Assembly (NCBI RefSeq): GCF_004745525.1
Contig: NZ_RKLY01000004.1
Coordinates: forward strand, 47,349 to 111,348
Reading direction: 5' to 3'
DNA length: 64,000 nucleotides
Origin: Companilactobacillus suantsaicola
Lineage (GTDB): Bacteria; Bacillota; Bacilli; Lactobacillales; Lactobacillaceae
Below, piece after piece: positions 36,570-43,264 of this stretch; the first letter of the stretch is position 1; every line of letters starts with the position of its first letter. Under the pieces are notes generated by a model. It saw nothing but the letters and a program-made list of their open reading frames with translations, was not told where the DNA came from and made no database searches. Made by a program: the position numbers and the translations under genes.

Positions 36570-37832
36570 CTATTTTTTGTAGTCTTCGTGATAAATGAAT
36601 TTATGTAATTTTAAGTATTGTTCACCAAACTTCTTCTCACTATCGTTGTTTTTAGGGTAATAGTAACGCTTACCAGTAAAACCCTCGGGCATATAGTTTT
36701 GAGAAGCGATTTGAAATGGTGATGCAAAGGGACTTTTGAACAAACCACCACCAGTTATTTCTTCTGAATGTTTGTAGTGAGCATCCCGTAAACCTTTTGG
36801 CATTGGATGTAAATTGGGATGCTCGGTATCCTTATCTAACAATTCCCAGGTTTCATCAAAGGAACCCGATTTCGGTGACAGACACATCAACATTGTTGCA
36901 AACATCAGCGGATACTTAGCTTTTGGCATCCCGATTTTTTCCGCTTGATTAGCCGCAATCACTATTTGGGTAGCTTGTTGTGGATTGGCAAGGCCAATAT
37001 AAGTATAAGGGATTTCTCGTAATCTCCTAACGACCGAATGCAAATCGTTGTTCTTGAGAAGGACAGTTAAATAATACAGTGCAGCATCAGTTTCAGAGCC
37101 GGCCATCGAGTCAGAATAAGCCGACAAATAATCATAATGTTTAGTGGCTTTCTTGTCGTAGCTGAAATGTTGCTGTTTAGCGAATCGTTTGACATCTTTG
37201 ACAGTTATTTTATCGGGATTGATAGCATGAATCGTTTCTAAAATATTTAGGGCAATCCTGAGATCACCACCAGAAGAAATAGCAATCAATTTTAGAGAGT
37301 CATCTTCAATTTGATCCTCTTTTAATTTAAAAATCTCATCAGTAGCTCGTTTCAAAGTTTTGGTAATATCTTCAGTATCTAGCGGTTTAAATTCAAAAAT
37401 CTGACATCTTGAACGGATGGCGGGAACGATTGACATGATAGGATTTTCAGTCGTCGAACCGATCAACATGATGTGACCATTTTCTAAATAAGGTAGCAGA
37501 AAGTCTTGTAGTGTCTTGTTCATGCGATGAATTTCATCAATTAATAAAACGAAGGACTGATAAGGGTAGGTGTCGATCGATTGTGTTAATTGAGCTTTAT
37601 TGTCAGTCGAAGCGTTGAATGAAACGAAGGGATATTTATATTTTTTGGCGATAATTCTCGCCAAACTAGTTTTTCCTGTCCCGGGAGGTCCCCAGAGAAT
37701 CAAAGGGATGTTGACAGTCTTATCGATTATTTGGCGAAGCGGTTGACCTGATTTTAAGAGTTCTTGTTGGCCGACCATTTGGTTCAATTTAGTAGGACGC
37801 ATTTGATCAGCTAAGGGTGTTTTGAATGCCAA
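36570..37832 (-). CDS. rarA: Replication-associated recombination protein RarA (MgsA)
   Basis: AAA+ ATPase acting at stalled replication forks. I choose the TTG at 37832, preceded by GAAAGGAAA, because the family N-terminus (LADQMRPTKLNQMVGQ) begins there; the frame is open for 15 more codons without a ribosome binding site. The 420-residue protein has Walker A GPPGTGKTS, Walker B LLIDEIHRMNK, sensor 1 IGSTTENP and the C-terminal MgsA tetramerisation region with ALYYLTVLLKNNDLHSVVRR. It is monocistronic. Confidence 0.95.
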   Translation of the reverse strand: MAFKTPLADQMRPTKLNQMVGQQELLKSGQPLRQIIDKTVNIPLILWGPPGTGKTSLARIIAKKYKYPFVSFNASTDNKAQLTQSIDTYPYQSFVLLIDEIHRMNKTLQDFLLPYLENGHIMLIGSTTENPIMSIVPAIRSRCQIFEFKPLDTEDITKTLKRATDEIFKLKEDQIEDDSLKLIAISSGGDLRIALNILETIHAINPDKITVKDVKRFAKQQHFSYDKKATKHYDYLSAYSDSMAGSETDAALYYLTVLLKNNDLHSVVRRLREIPYTYIGLANPQQATQIVIAANQAEKIGMPKAKYPLMFATMLMCLSPKSGSFDETWELLDKDTEHPNLHPMPKGLRDAHYKHSEEITGGGLFKSPFASPFQIASQNYMPEGFTGKRYYYPKNNDSEKKFGEQYLKLHKFIYHEDYKK

Positions 37833-37970
37833 GGTAAATTTCCTTTCATTATTATTGATATAGAAATTGTAACTCAAAAAGAAATTATGGTAAAAGCGTT
37901 TGTTGTTCGGCGTACTTAAACACGTACCTGTATACTAAGAATGCAAGTAAATATAAGGAGGAATCATGTA

Positions 37971-38234
37971 ATGCAAAGAATGACTAATCCTACTCAAGCA
38001 AGAAAAGACTTTTATAAAATTATTAAATCAGTTAATGAAAATTCTACTCCTATAGAAATAAATGGACGAACGGAAGATGACAGTGCAGTTATTATGAGTG
38101 CTAAAGATTATAGATCATTACAGGAAACACTCTACTTAATGAATGATGGTACGCTTAATAAAGTTCATAAAGCCATTGCTGATGATTCTGGTGAAACTGA
38201 TATAACAAATGGTGTTGATTGGGACAAAATCTAG
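37971..38234 (+). CDS. Phd/YefM-type antitoxin without a neighbouring toxin
   Basis: An 87-residue YefM-like protein. The ATG at 37971 follows AAGGAGG at ideal spacing; an upstream in-frame ATG is less likely. The N-terminal TNPTQARKDFYKIIKSVNE and SAVIMSAKDYRSLQETLYLM motifs are typical of the DNA-binding half, and an acidic toxin-binding tail follows. In YefM-YoeB modules the toxin gene comes next within a few bases. Here the downstream gene is a convergent TetR regulator and no toxin frame is found on either side. Confidence 0.88.
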   Translation: MQRMTNPTQARKDFYKIIKSVNENSTPIEINGRTEDDSAVIMSAKDYRSLQETLYLMNDGTLNKVHKAIADDSGETDITNGVDWDKI

Positions 38235-38266
38235 AAATGTCTTATTCAATAAAATTTAAGAATTCT

Positions 38267-38863
38267 TCATGCTTGATAATTGGATTCGTTAGTGAAATTT
38301 TTTGATACTTTCTTAAATGAATAATTTTGATAAGCAATCTTTAAAAAATCTGGTGTATGATCGAATTGAAATTGAGCTAGTTGTTCGATAGAAACAGTAT
38401 TTTTGTCATTGATCCATTCTTGAAATAGGCCCATCATCCCGTACGAGTGGTATTTAATTTCTAAAAGCTGGTCAAAAGCAACAGGCTGTTGATAATATTT
38501 TTCTATCGCATCTATTGCTGAATGAATATTGAATTTTTGAATGTATTGGTCAATCGAATTTTGTGAGCGTTGAGTGTAAGTTTTTTGATAAAAAATTCTC
38601 CGTTGATTCATCTGCTTTAGGTTATCGACAATACTTTCAACGGAATATTCAAGAACTTGACTAACATAAGTTTTAGAAAAATCATATAAAAAGGTCCAAG
38701 CTACTAATTCGTACTTATCATGAAAATGATAGTAGAAGGTTTGAGGGATGGTATTACACCTTTTACATAAATCGACGATTCGAATTTTATCCATGGGAAT
38801 GGTCTTTAACATTTCTTCCAATTCCCGAGCAAAAAGCAATTTAGTTTGATTTTTCAATTCCAT
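38267..38863 (-). CDS. TetR family transcriptional regulator
   Basis: A 198-residue TetR protein. The N-terminal helix-turn-helix lies in about residues 7-50 (IRIVDLCKRCNTIPQTFYYHF, slightly under the usual spacing, and FHDKYELVAWTF). The C-terminal ligand domain is all helical. The start has AAAGGAG upstream. It diverges from the NmrA-like oxidoreductase gene across about 130 bp, so the oxidoreductase is its probable target. Confidence 0.88.
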   Translation of the reverse strand: MELKNQTKLLFARELEEMLKTIPMDKIRIVDLCKRCNTIPQTFYYHFHDKYELVAWTFLYDFSKTYVSQVLEYSVESIVDNLKQMNQRRIFYQKTYTQRSQNSIDQYIQKFNIHSAIDAIEKYYQQPVAFDQLLEIKYHSYGMMGLFQEWINDKNTVSIEQLAQFQFDHTPDFLKIAYQNYSFKKVSKNFTNESNYQA

Positions 38864-38994
38864 TTTAACAAACTCCTTTTATATGAAATTTCAATTATAT
38901 CTAGTTTTTATACAGTTTATCACTTTCATCTAGTTCCAAATGAAAATTTAGCTTGTATAGTACTCGATATAGATTAAAAAGGAGTGTGTCATTG

Positions 38995-39831
38995 ATGAAT
39001 ATTTTAGTTACAGGTGCCAATGGTGGATATGGTAGTCGAGCTCTTGACTATCTTCAACAATTTATCCCTCAAGCCAAACTCTATGGACTAGTTAGAAGTG
39101 AAAATAAAGGTGCTGCTTTAAAAGAAAAAGGAATTAACATTAGAATTGGTGATTATGCAGACTTAGATTCGATGAAGAAAGCTTTACAAGGAATTGACCG
39201 TTTGCTGTTTGTTTCTTCACCGATTCCTAATATCCAAAAGAATGTTATCGATGCCGCTAAAGAAGCTGGGGTTCAATACATTGCTTATACTAGTATTTAC
39301 CAACCTGGATATGACAAATTTGGGCTAGAAATCAATCACAAACAAACTGAACAATGGATCAAAGATTCGGGAATTCCTTATACTATTTTGCGTAACAGTT
39401 GGTATATGGAAGTCAATCAAGCGTTATTCGATTACGCTAAACAAACTAATAAATTTGAATACTTTGCCACTAAAGGTAAGTTGTCATTTGCTTTAAGACG
39501 TGAGTATGCTGGAGCTAGAGTAATTGTCGAGAAAAGTGATAAGAAAATCATTAATTTGGCTAATACTCCAAGAAGTTATGAAGAAATTGCCCAAGCAACT
39601 AAAGTGGCAATGAATGGGGAGCTAGATATCAAATCGGTTTCTAAAGATGTATTTACGCCAGACCTAATTTTAGCTGGAATTTCTCAAATTTGGATTGGAG
39701 TAACCGAAAATTATCAACAATATACCTTGAATGAAGGTAATGGTGAAAATTTGGCTAATAACTCTGAATTCGAACGAGTTCTAGGGCATCCTTTGACCAA
39801 ATTATCGGAAGCCGTTAAAGAATTTCTCTAA
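38995..39831 (+). CDS. NmrA-like NAD(P)H-dependent oxidoreductase (QorB/YtfG type)
   Basis: A 278-residue atypical short-chain dehydrogenase. The ATG at 38995 follows AAAGGAG and directly precedes the Rossmann motif ILVTGANGGYGSR. Further family features are IRIGDYADLDSMKKALQGID and the substrate region around YTILRNSWYMEV. Relatives reduce quinones or sense NADP(H). The divergent TetR gene at 38863 probably controls it, as in quinone or electrophile stress modules. Its stop overlaps that of a 52-codon minus-strand gene. Confidence 0.88.
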   Translation: MNILVTGANGGYGSRALDYLQQFIPQAKLYGLVRSENKGAALKEKGINIRIGDYADLDSMKKALQGIDRLLFVSSPIPNIQKNVIDAAKEAGVQYIAYTSIYQPGYDKFGLEINHKQTEQWIKDSGIPYTILRNSWYMEVNQALFDYAKQTNKFEYFATKGKLSFALRREYAGARVIVEKSDKKIINLANTPRSYEEIAQATKVAMNGELDIKSVSKDVFTPDLILAGISQIWIGVTENYQQYTLNEGNGENLANNSEFERVLGHPLTKLSEAVKEFL

Positions 39832-39986
39832 TTTCTAGTATCTAACCAGTAACTCAATGCCAATGTAAAAAGCAGCAAACTAGTTATTAATAAGGTATAT
39901 TTACTATCGGTTAAAAGACAATAAGTTTCAAAAGCAAACAATATACCAACGGCTATGTAGAATAACGGTCTTAATTTTTTACTCAT
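39828..39986 (-). CDS. Small membrane protein, 52 residues, two hydrophobic segments
   Basis: Not recognised. The ATG at 39986 has AAGAAGGTG upstream at good spacing. The protein starts MSKKLRPLFYIAVGILFAF, continues with a short loop around LLTDSKY and a second hydrophobic stretch ITSLLLFTLAL, and ends YWLDTRN. Two membrane helices in a hairpin are likely. The upstream 100 bp, including ribosome binding site and first codons, is duplicated at 40501-40600, where the ATG is lost. Confidence 0.65.
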   Translation of the reverse strand: MSKKLRPLFYIAVGILFAFETYCLLTDSKYTLLITSLLLFTLALSYWLDTRN

Positions 39987-40072
39987 GACGGCACCTTCTT
40001 AATGTTTCTTTTAGGTGATATTTTAGGTGCTGGGGATGATTAAGGGTATTTTTAATAGAAGACATTTAGTAA
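39973..40072. repeat. Copy A of a 100-bp direct repeat
   Basis: This block matches 40501-40600 at about 85% by eye, with single-base gaps. It holds the 5' end and leader of the 52-residue membrane protein gene on the minus strand. Confidence 0.85.
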
Positions 40073-40109
40073 AAAAGAGTGAAGATAAAAATTATCTCCG
40101 CTCTTTTTG
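40071..40109 (+). terminator. Hairpin with T-run after repeat copy A
   Basis: Stem AAAAGAGTGAAGATA / TATCTCCGCTCTTTT with one mismatch and one G-T pair, ending in a T5 run on the plus strand. No plus-strand gene is recognised just before it. Confidence 0.6.
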
Positions 40110-40223
40110 TTATTTTGCTTAGTTTAGATGCCCAACGATATAATATATAATTGAATATATTAGGAGTGTTTTAAATAAGCACTGAATGAGTACAGGATTA
40201 AAATTTGTGATTGGGGTCAATGA

Positions 40224-40493
40224 ATGAGACGCTTTAAACTTTTTAACCAAGATTACGAACTTGTCGCCATAGCAAGGGATCAAAGCAAAGCTAATTTAGG
40301 TAAAATTGCTGTCTATCGGACGGTTGGAACTCAGGATTACTATTCGATGCCACTTTTGGAGTTAGCTAGTTATTTTGATTCGCAGAAAATAAATAATACT
40401 GACTTAAATAGGAAAGTTGAGCTTTTTAAAGAGCGCTTCGTTGGTCGAACTGATGTGTATGCTAAGCGATATTTCAATGCTAATGTAAAATAG
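40224..40493 (+). CDS. Small protein resembling the N-terminal part of a TOTE-type primase/helicase protein
   Basis: An 89-residue protein whose end, KVELFKERFVGRTDVYAKRYF, resembles the sequence LF...FxGRxDVYAKR that precedes the primase-like domain in large TOTE conflict-system and helicase proteins; that comparison is from memory. Nothing follows the motif, so this is either a cut-down remnant or a stand-alone small protein. The start ATG has a moderate GGGGT site. It lies between the two copies of the 100-bp repeat. Function unknown. Confidence 0.5.
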   Translation: MRRFKLFNQDYELVAIARDQSKANLGKIAVYRTVGTQDYYSMPLLELASYFDSQKINNTDLNRKVELFKERFVGRTDVYAKRYFNANVK

Positions 40494-40500
40494 TGATCAT

Positions 40501-40600
40501 AATTTTTTACTATGATGGCACCTTTTTATTGTTTCTTTTAGTTGATATTTTAAGTGCTGGTGATGATTAAGGGAATTTTTAATAGCAGACGTTTGATAAA
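40501..40600. repeat. Copy B of the 100-bp direct repeat
   Basis: Partner of 39973-40072. Relative to copy A it lacks one base in the start codon region (ATGAG becomes ATAG on the minus strand), so the small membrane gene's 5' end is dead here and its body is absent. Confidence 0.85.
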
Positions 40601-40682
40601 TTAGAGTAATTAATCGCAGAAAGCTGTTATCATTTTTAAATGCTGGTATTATATATTTGAAATTAATATTAAATGGAGAACG

Positions 40683-40895
40683 ATGACTGTGGCTAAAGAA
40701 GATGAGGTTACTATTCAAGTCGATATGAAACTACAAAAAGATGTCAAAAGAGTCCTCAAGAATCTTGGGATGACTACAAAAGATGCAATAACTCTTTTAT
40801 ATAAACAGATTGCTAAGACTAATTCTTATCCAGTAGATTTGACTTTAACTGAAAAGGAAATCGCCAATATAATAGAAAAAAGAAACAAAAAATAA
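40683..40895 (+). CDS. RelB/DinJ-type antitoxin without a recognisable toxin
   Basis: A 70-residue ribbon-helix-helix protein. VTIQVDMKLQKDVKRVLKNL followed by GMTTKDAITLLYKQIAKTNSYP is the typical RelB/DinJ DNA-binding domain, and a short Glu/Lys tail follows. GGAG lies just upstream. A RelE/YafQ toxin would be expected immediately downstream. Instead a 52-codon acidic ORF follows at 40915, then a terminator. The antitoxin is therefore orphan, or paired with an unusual partner. Confidence 0.85.
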   Translation: MTVAKEDEVTIQVDMKLQKDVKRVLKNLGMTTKDAITLLYKQIAKTNSYPVDLTLTEKEIANIIEKRNKK

Positions 40896-40914
40896 GCTAT
40901 GCGCATATGAGGGG

Positions 40915-41073
40915 ATGATACAAATTTCAAAAGAAGATGGAAAAATATCAAATATTGAAAATGAAAATCATAGATCATCAAATAGTGAACGAGCACGTCC
41001 AGAAATCCTTGAAATTGCTAAGAGGTTATATGACAAGCATTCTAACTTAATGAAACGATTAAAAAATTTATGA
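40915..41073 (+). CDS. 52-residue hypothetical protein downstream of the RelB-like antitoxin
   Basis: Not recognised. The frame starts MIQISKEDGK, has a polar middle and ends with a charged helix containing ARPEILEIAKRLYDKHSNL. GAGGGG directly touches the ATG, so the ribosome binding site spacing is poor and the start is not certain. It lies 19 bp after the RelB-like gene and just before a terminator (41079-41112), so it probably belongs to the same transcript. It does not look like a RelE-fold toxin. Confidence 0.45.
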   Translation: MIQISKEDGKISNIENENHRSSNSERARPEILEIAKRLYDKHSNLMKRLKNL

Positions 41074-41078
41074 CAAAT

Positions 41079-41112
41079 AAAGAACCTCTCCTAATTTTTG
41101 GAAAGGTTCTTT
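41079..41112 (+). terminator. Terminator of the relB-like transcript
   Basis: Stem AAAGAACCTCTCC / GGAAAGGTTCTTT with one mismatch, 8-nt loop, T5 run. Confidence 0.8.
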
Positions 41113-41126
41113 TTGTATTTTACAAA

Positions 41127-41258
41127 TTATGATCTAAGTATTTTCGACAACCTTAATAAGAAATCATCAACCTTATTACCAGGAAACTTAGTTGTCAAAA
41201 TCTCATAAGATACATGAATATAAGTCTTCAATAGTATAGAAACATGATTAGGATGAAT
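41127..41258 (-). pseudogene. 3' gene remnant, possibly of a tyrosine recombinase
   Basis: A minus-strand frame of 43 codons reads HPNHVSILLKTYIHVSYEI and ends in a stop. An in-frame stop lies directly upstream and no start is present. LKTYIHV resembles the nucleophile-tyrosine region near the C-terminus of integrases, but the rest does not settle the family. It is best described as a coding remnant of uncertain origin. Confidence 0.35.
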
Positions 41259-41354
41259 TCTCTAGATTTAATCTATACCTTTTTTGAAACTACTTTTTAT
41301 AATATACTCAATTTAAATTGAAAGATGCTTTAACCTTCAGGGAAGATTTAAGAG

Positions 41355-41540
41355 ATGCAAGAAAATCAAGAATCAAGTAAACTATCAAAACGAAACGAAT
41401 CTGAAATGATTTTCAAAAAGAAATTGGATTGGAATCAATTGTTAAATCATACTCCTGAAGAAACCATCACTCTCGATGAAAATGGAAATTATGATATTAA
41501 AAAATATCCTGAATTTCACGATTGGATGATTAATGGTTAA
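41355..41540 (+). CDS. Small acidic hypothetical protein, 61 residues
   Basis: Not recognised. It is polar, starts MQENQESSKLSKRN and ends with a distinctive TLDENGNYDIKKYPEFHDWM segment. A weak AGGGAAGA site lies upstream. The neighbourhood of three antitoxin genes raises the possibility of an antitoxin C-terminal region, but no DNA-binding domain is visible, so no function is assigned. Confidence 0.45.
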   Translation: MQENQESSKLSKRNESEMIFKKKLDWNQLLNHTPEETITLDENGNYDIKKYPEFHDWMING

Positions 41541-41662
41541 ACTAGATATCATAATTAAAATTTAACCCCCTAAAAAGCTTCGGTGAGTGAGATACCAATT
41601 TGTAATTAAACTAATACAAACATATAATTAAAACTATATTTTCTCAAAGGGAGGCTTTCATC

Positions 41663-41710
41663 TTGTTATATTCACCATTATTCGAATGTGATGTACCTTC
41701 ATACCGCTAA
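41663..41710 (+). CDS. Possible 15-codon leader peptide before the DMT transporter
   Basis: A TTG start at 41663 lies 8 bp after a strong AGGGAGG (41648-41654) and gives a 15-residue peptide (LYSPLFECDVPSYR after the initiator) with a TAA stop. The stop overlaps the left arm of a hairpin. Such a strong ribosome binding site on a tiny frame upstream of an exporter suggests a translated leader. Confidence 0.5.
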   Translation: MLYSPLFECDVPSYR

Positions 41711-41761
41711 TCAGTGGTGTGAATCCGCTGATTTCTTAACTAATTAAGTAAATAAAGCGGA
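41709..41761 (+). promoter_or_regulatory. Leader hairpin and alternative anti-Shine-Dalgarno pairing
   Basis: A 9-bp hairpin (41709-41717 with 41725-41733, one G-T pair) follows the leader peptide. Its right arm contains TCCGCT (41724-41729), which is complementary to AGCGGA (41756-41761), the ribosome binding region of the transporter. The two pairings exclude each other. Confidence 0.45.
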
Positions 41762-41772
41762 GGTTTCATATT

Positions 41773-42648
41773 TTGAACAAAAATAAAATAATAGGTAGCA
41801 TATATTTAACATTAGCAGCATGTATTTGGGGTGGGATGTTTGTCGTCGTCAAATCAGTCGTCAGTGAAATTCCACCAATTCAATTAGTTTGGCTACGATA
41901 TCTGATTGGTTCAATCGCCTTATTGGTAATCGCTTTAGTCACAAAGATTCAGTGGCACTGGGATAAAAGAAATTTACTACTGATTTTTTTGATTGGATTA
42001 ATTGGTGATACGATTTCTATCGTTGCTCAAGAAACAGGCACGATGTTTTCCTCAGCACAATTAGGTTCAGTTGTGACAACAGCAACACCGGCATTCATGA
42101 TCATCTTCAGTTGGCCATTATTAAAAATAAAACCAACCAAAGGTAAGTGGATCAGTTTATCTTTAGCAATACTGGGTGTTGTATCAATCGTCGGTTTCCA
42201 CTTTGAAGGAAAGAACTTACTACTAGGAGTACTCTTTTTGTTGATTGCTGGTCTAACTTGGGCTTTGATGTCAGTCTTGATTGAATTAATTGATAAAAAG
42301 TACAGCATCATTCAGGTTACTTTTTTAGGTACTTTAGTTGCTATTGTCTGTTTAACACCTGTTATTTTCATACAAAAGAGAACCTTATTAAATATCTCCT
42401 GGAGCAGTGTAAATATTTGGTTAAGTCTTTTATACTTAGGAATAATTTCTACTGCAATTGCATTTTTCCTTTGGAATAAAGGTTTAGTCTTATTTCACAG
42501 CCCAACTTCAGGATTGTTCTTCTTGTTTCAACCAATCGTTGGAACGTTATTGGGATGGTTATTTTTGAATGAATCAATTAAAGTTGGATTTTTTGTCGGC
42601 TTAGGACTGATTTTAGTAAGTATCGTCGTATCTATTAGAAATGAATAG
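41773..42648 (+). CDS. DMT superfamily transporter (EamA family)
   Basis: A 291-residue inner-membrane permease with ten predicted helices in two EamA repeats. The first begins IYLTLAACIWGGMFVVVKSV and the second near LLIAGLTWALMSVLIELI. Family members export metabolites, amino acids or drugs; the substrate is unknown. A TTG start at 41773 follows GGAGG at good spacing. A leader with a small frame and hairpin precedes it, hinting at post-transcriptional control. Confidence 0.92.
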   Translation: MNKNKIIGSIYLTLAACIWGGMFVVVKSVVSEIPPIQLVWLRYLIGSIALLVIALVTKIQWHWDKRNLLLIFLIGLIGDTISIVAQETGTMFSSAQLGSVVTTATPAFMIIFSWPLLKIKPTKGKWISLSLAILGVVSIVGFHFEGKNLLLGVLFLLIAGLTWALMSVLIELIDKKYSIIQVTFLGTLVAIVCLTPVIFIQKRTLLNISWSSVNIWLSLLYLGIISTAIAFFLWNKGLVLFHSPTSGLFFLFQPIVGTLLGWLFLNESIKVGFFVGLGLILVSIVVSIRNE

Positions 42649-42655
42649 TAAAAAT

Positions 42656-42697
42656 AAAGCCAATCAACTCATTTTTTATTGTGAGCTGATTGGCTTT
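42656..42697. terminator. Bidirectional terminator between the DMT gene and the yefM-like gene
   Basis: A long stem AAAGCCAATCAACTCA / TGAGCTGATTGGCTTT with one mismatch, with T-run on the plus strand. Confidence 0.85.
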
Positions 42698-42713
42698 TAA
42701 TATTTATAGATTT

Positions 42714-42983
42714 TTAGAATTTATCCCATTCTTCTTTAGAAAATGTTGTCAAATTACTCATTTCAAGTTGTTTTAAGGATTCGTCTAGATTTTTGCGATT
42801 AGCTTCTGTACCAAGTAGATACATCGTTTCTTGCCAAGATATAAATTCTTCTTCTGAAATGATAACTACATTACGATTCTGAGGTTTTGTAATGATTACA
42901 TGATTACCATAATCAACCACATCATCAGTTAGTTTTTCTAGATTTTTTCTTGCTTCGGAAAGGGTAGTTGCAGTTGTCGTCAT
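42714..42983 (-). CDS. Phd/YefM-type antitoxin without a neighbouring toxin (second)
   Basis: An 89-residue Phd/YefM protein. The ATG at 42983 lies 8 bp after TAAGGAG; an in-frame TTG two codons upstream is too close to it. SEARKNLEKLTDDVVDYGNH and VVIISEEEFISWQETMYLL are the typical antitoxin motifs. The tail SNLTTFSKEEWDKF is toxin-binding in type. Downstream lies only the DMT terminator, so no toxin accompanies it. It is only distantly similar to the other YefM-like protein at 37971. Confidence 0.88.
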   Translation of the reverse strand: MTTTATTLSEARKNLEKLTDDVVDYGNHVIITKPQNRNVVIISEEEFISWQETMYLLGTEANRKNLDESLKQLEMSNLTTFSKEEWDKF

Positions 42984-43027
42984 AATCAAGACTCCTTAGA
43001 TATTGTTATGGTTAGTATTAACTATAT

Positions 43028-43186
43028 TTAGAAAAAAATCAAAATTATTCCACCAACTAATATTAAAATGTAAAAATACATTTTGTTCGACATTATCTTT
43101 CTACCAAATTGCTTCGAATTACTGATGTTACCAACGATAGCAAAGATTGCTAAAACTATTAATCCGATGCCTAAAAGTATCGTCAT
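43028..43186 (-). CDS. Small membrane protein, 52 residues
   Basis: Not recognised. MTILLGIGLIVLAIFAIVGN forms one hydrophobic segment, a basic loop NSKQFGRKIMSNKMYF follows, and YILILVGGIILIFF forms a second. GGGGG precedes the ATG. The positive loop predicts both ends outside. It lies just upstream of the YefM-like gene on the same strand. Confidence 0.6.
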   Translation of the reverse strand: MTILLGIGLIVLAIFAIVGNISNSKQFGRKIMSNKMYFYILILVGGIILIFF

Positions 43187-43264
43187 GAAAAATCCCCCAT
43201 ATTCTTAAATACTCAATAGTTGTATTATCTTACTTCTGAAGTTTAAAAATCAACTGCCAACAAA

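Noticed and set aside
39828..43186. Type I toxin-antitoxin systems based on the small hydrophobic proteins
   Set aside because: No antisense RNA promoter and terminator pair overlapping these genes could be made out.
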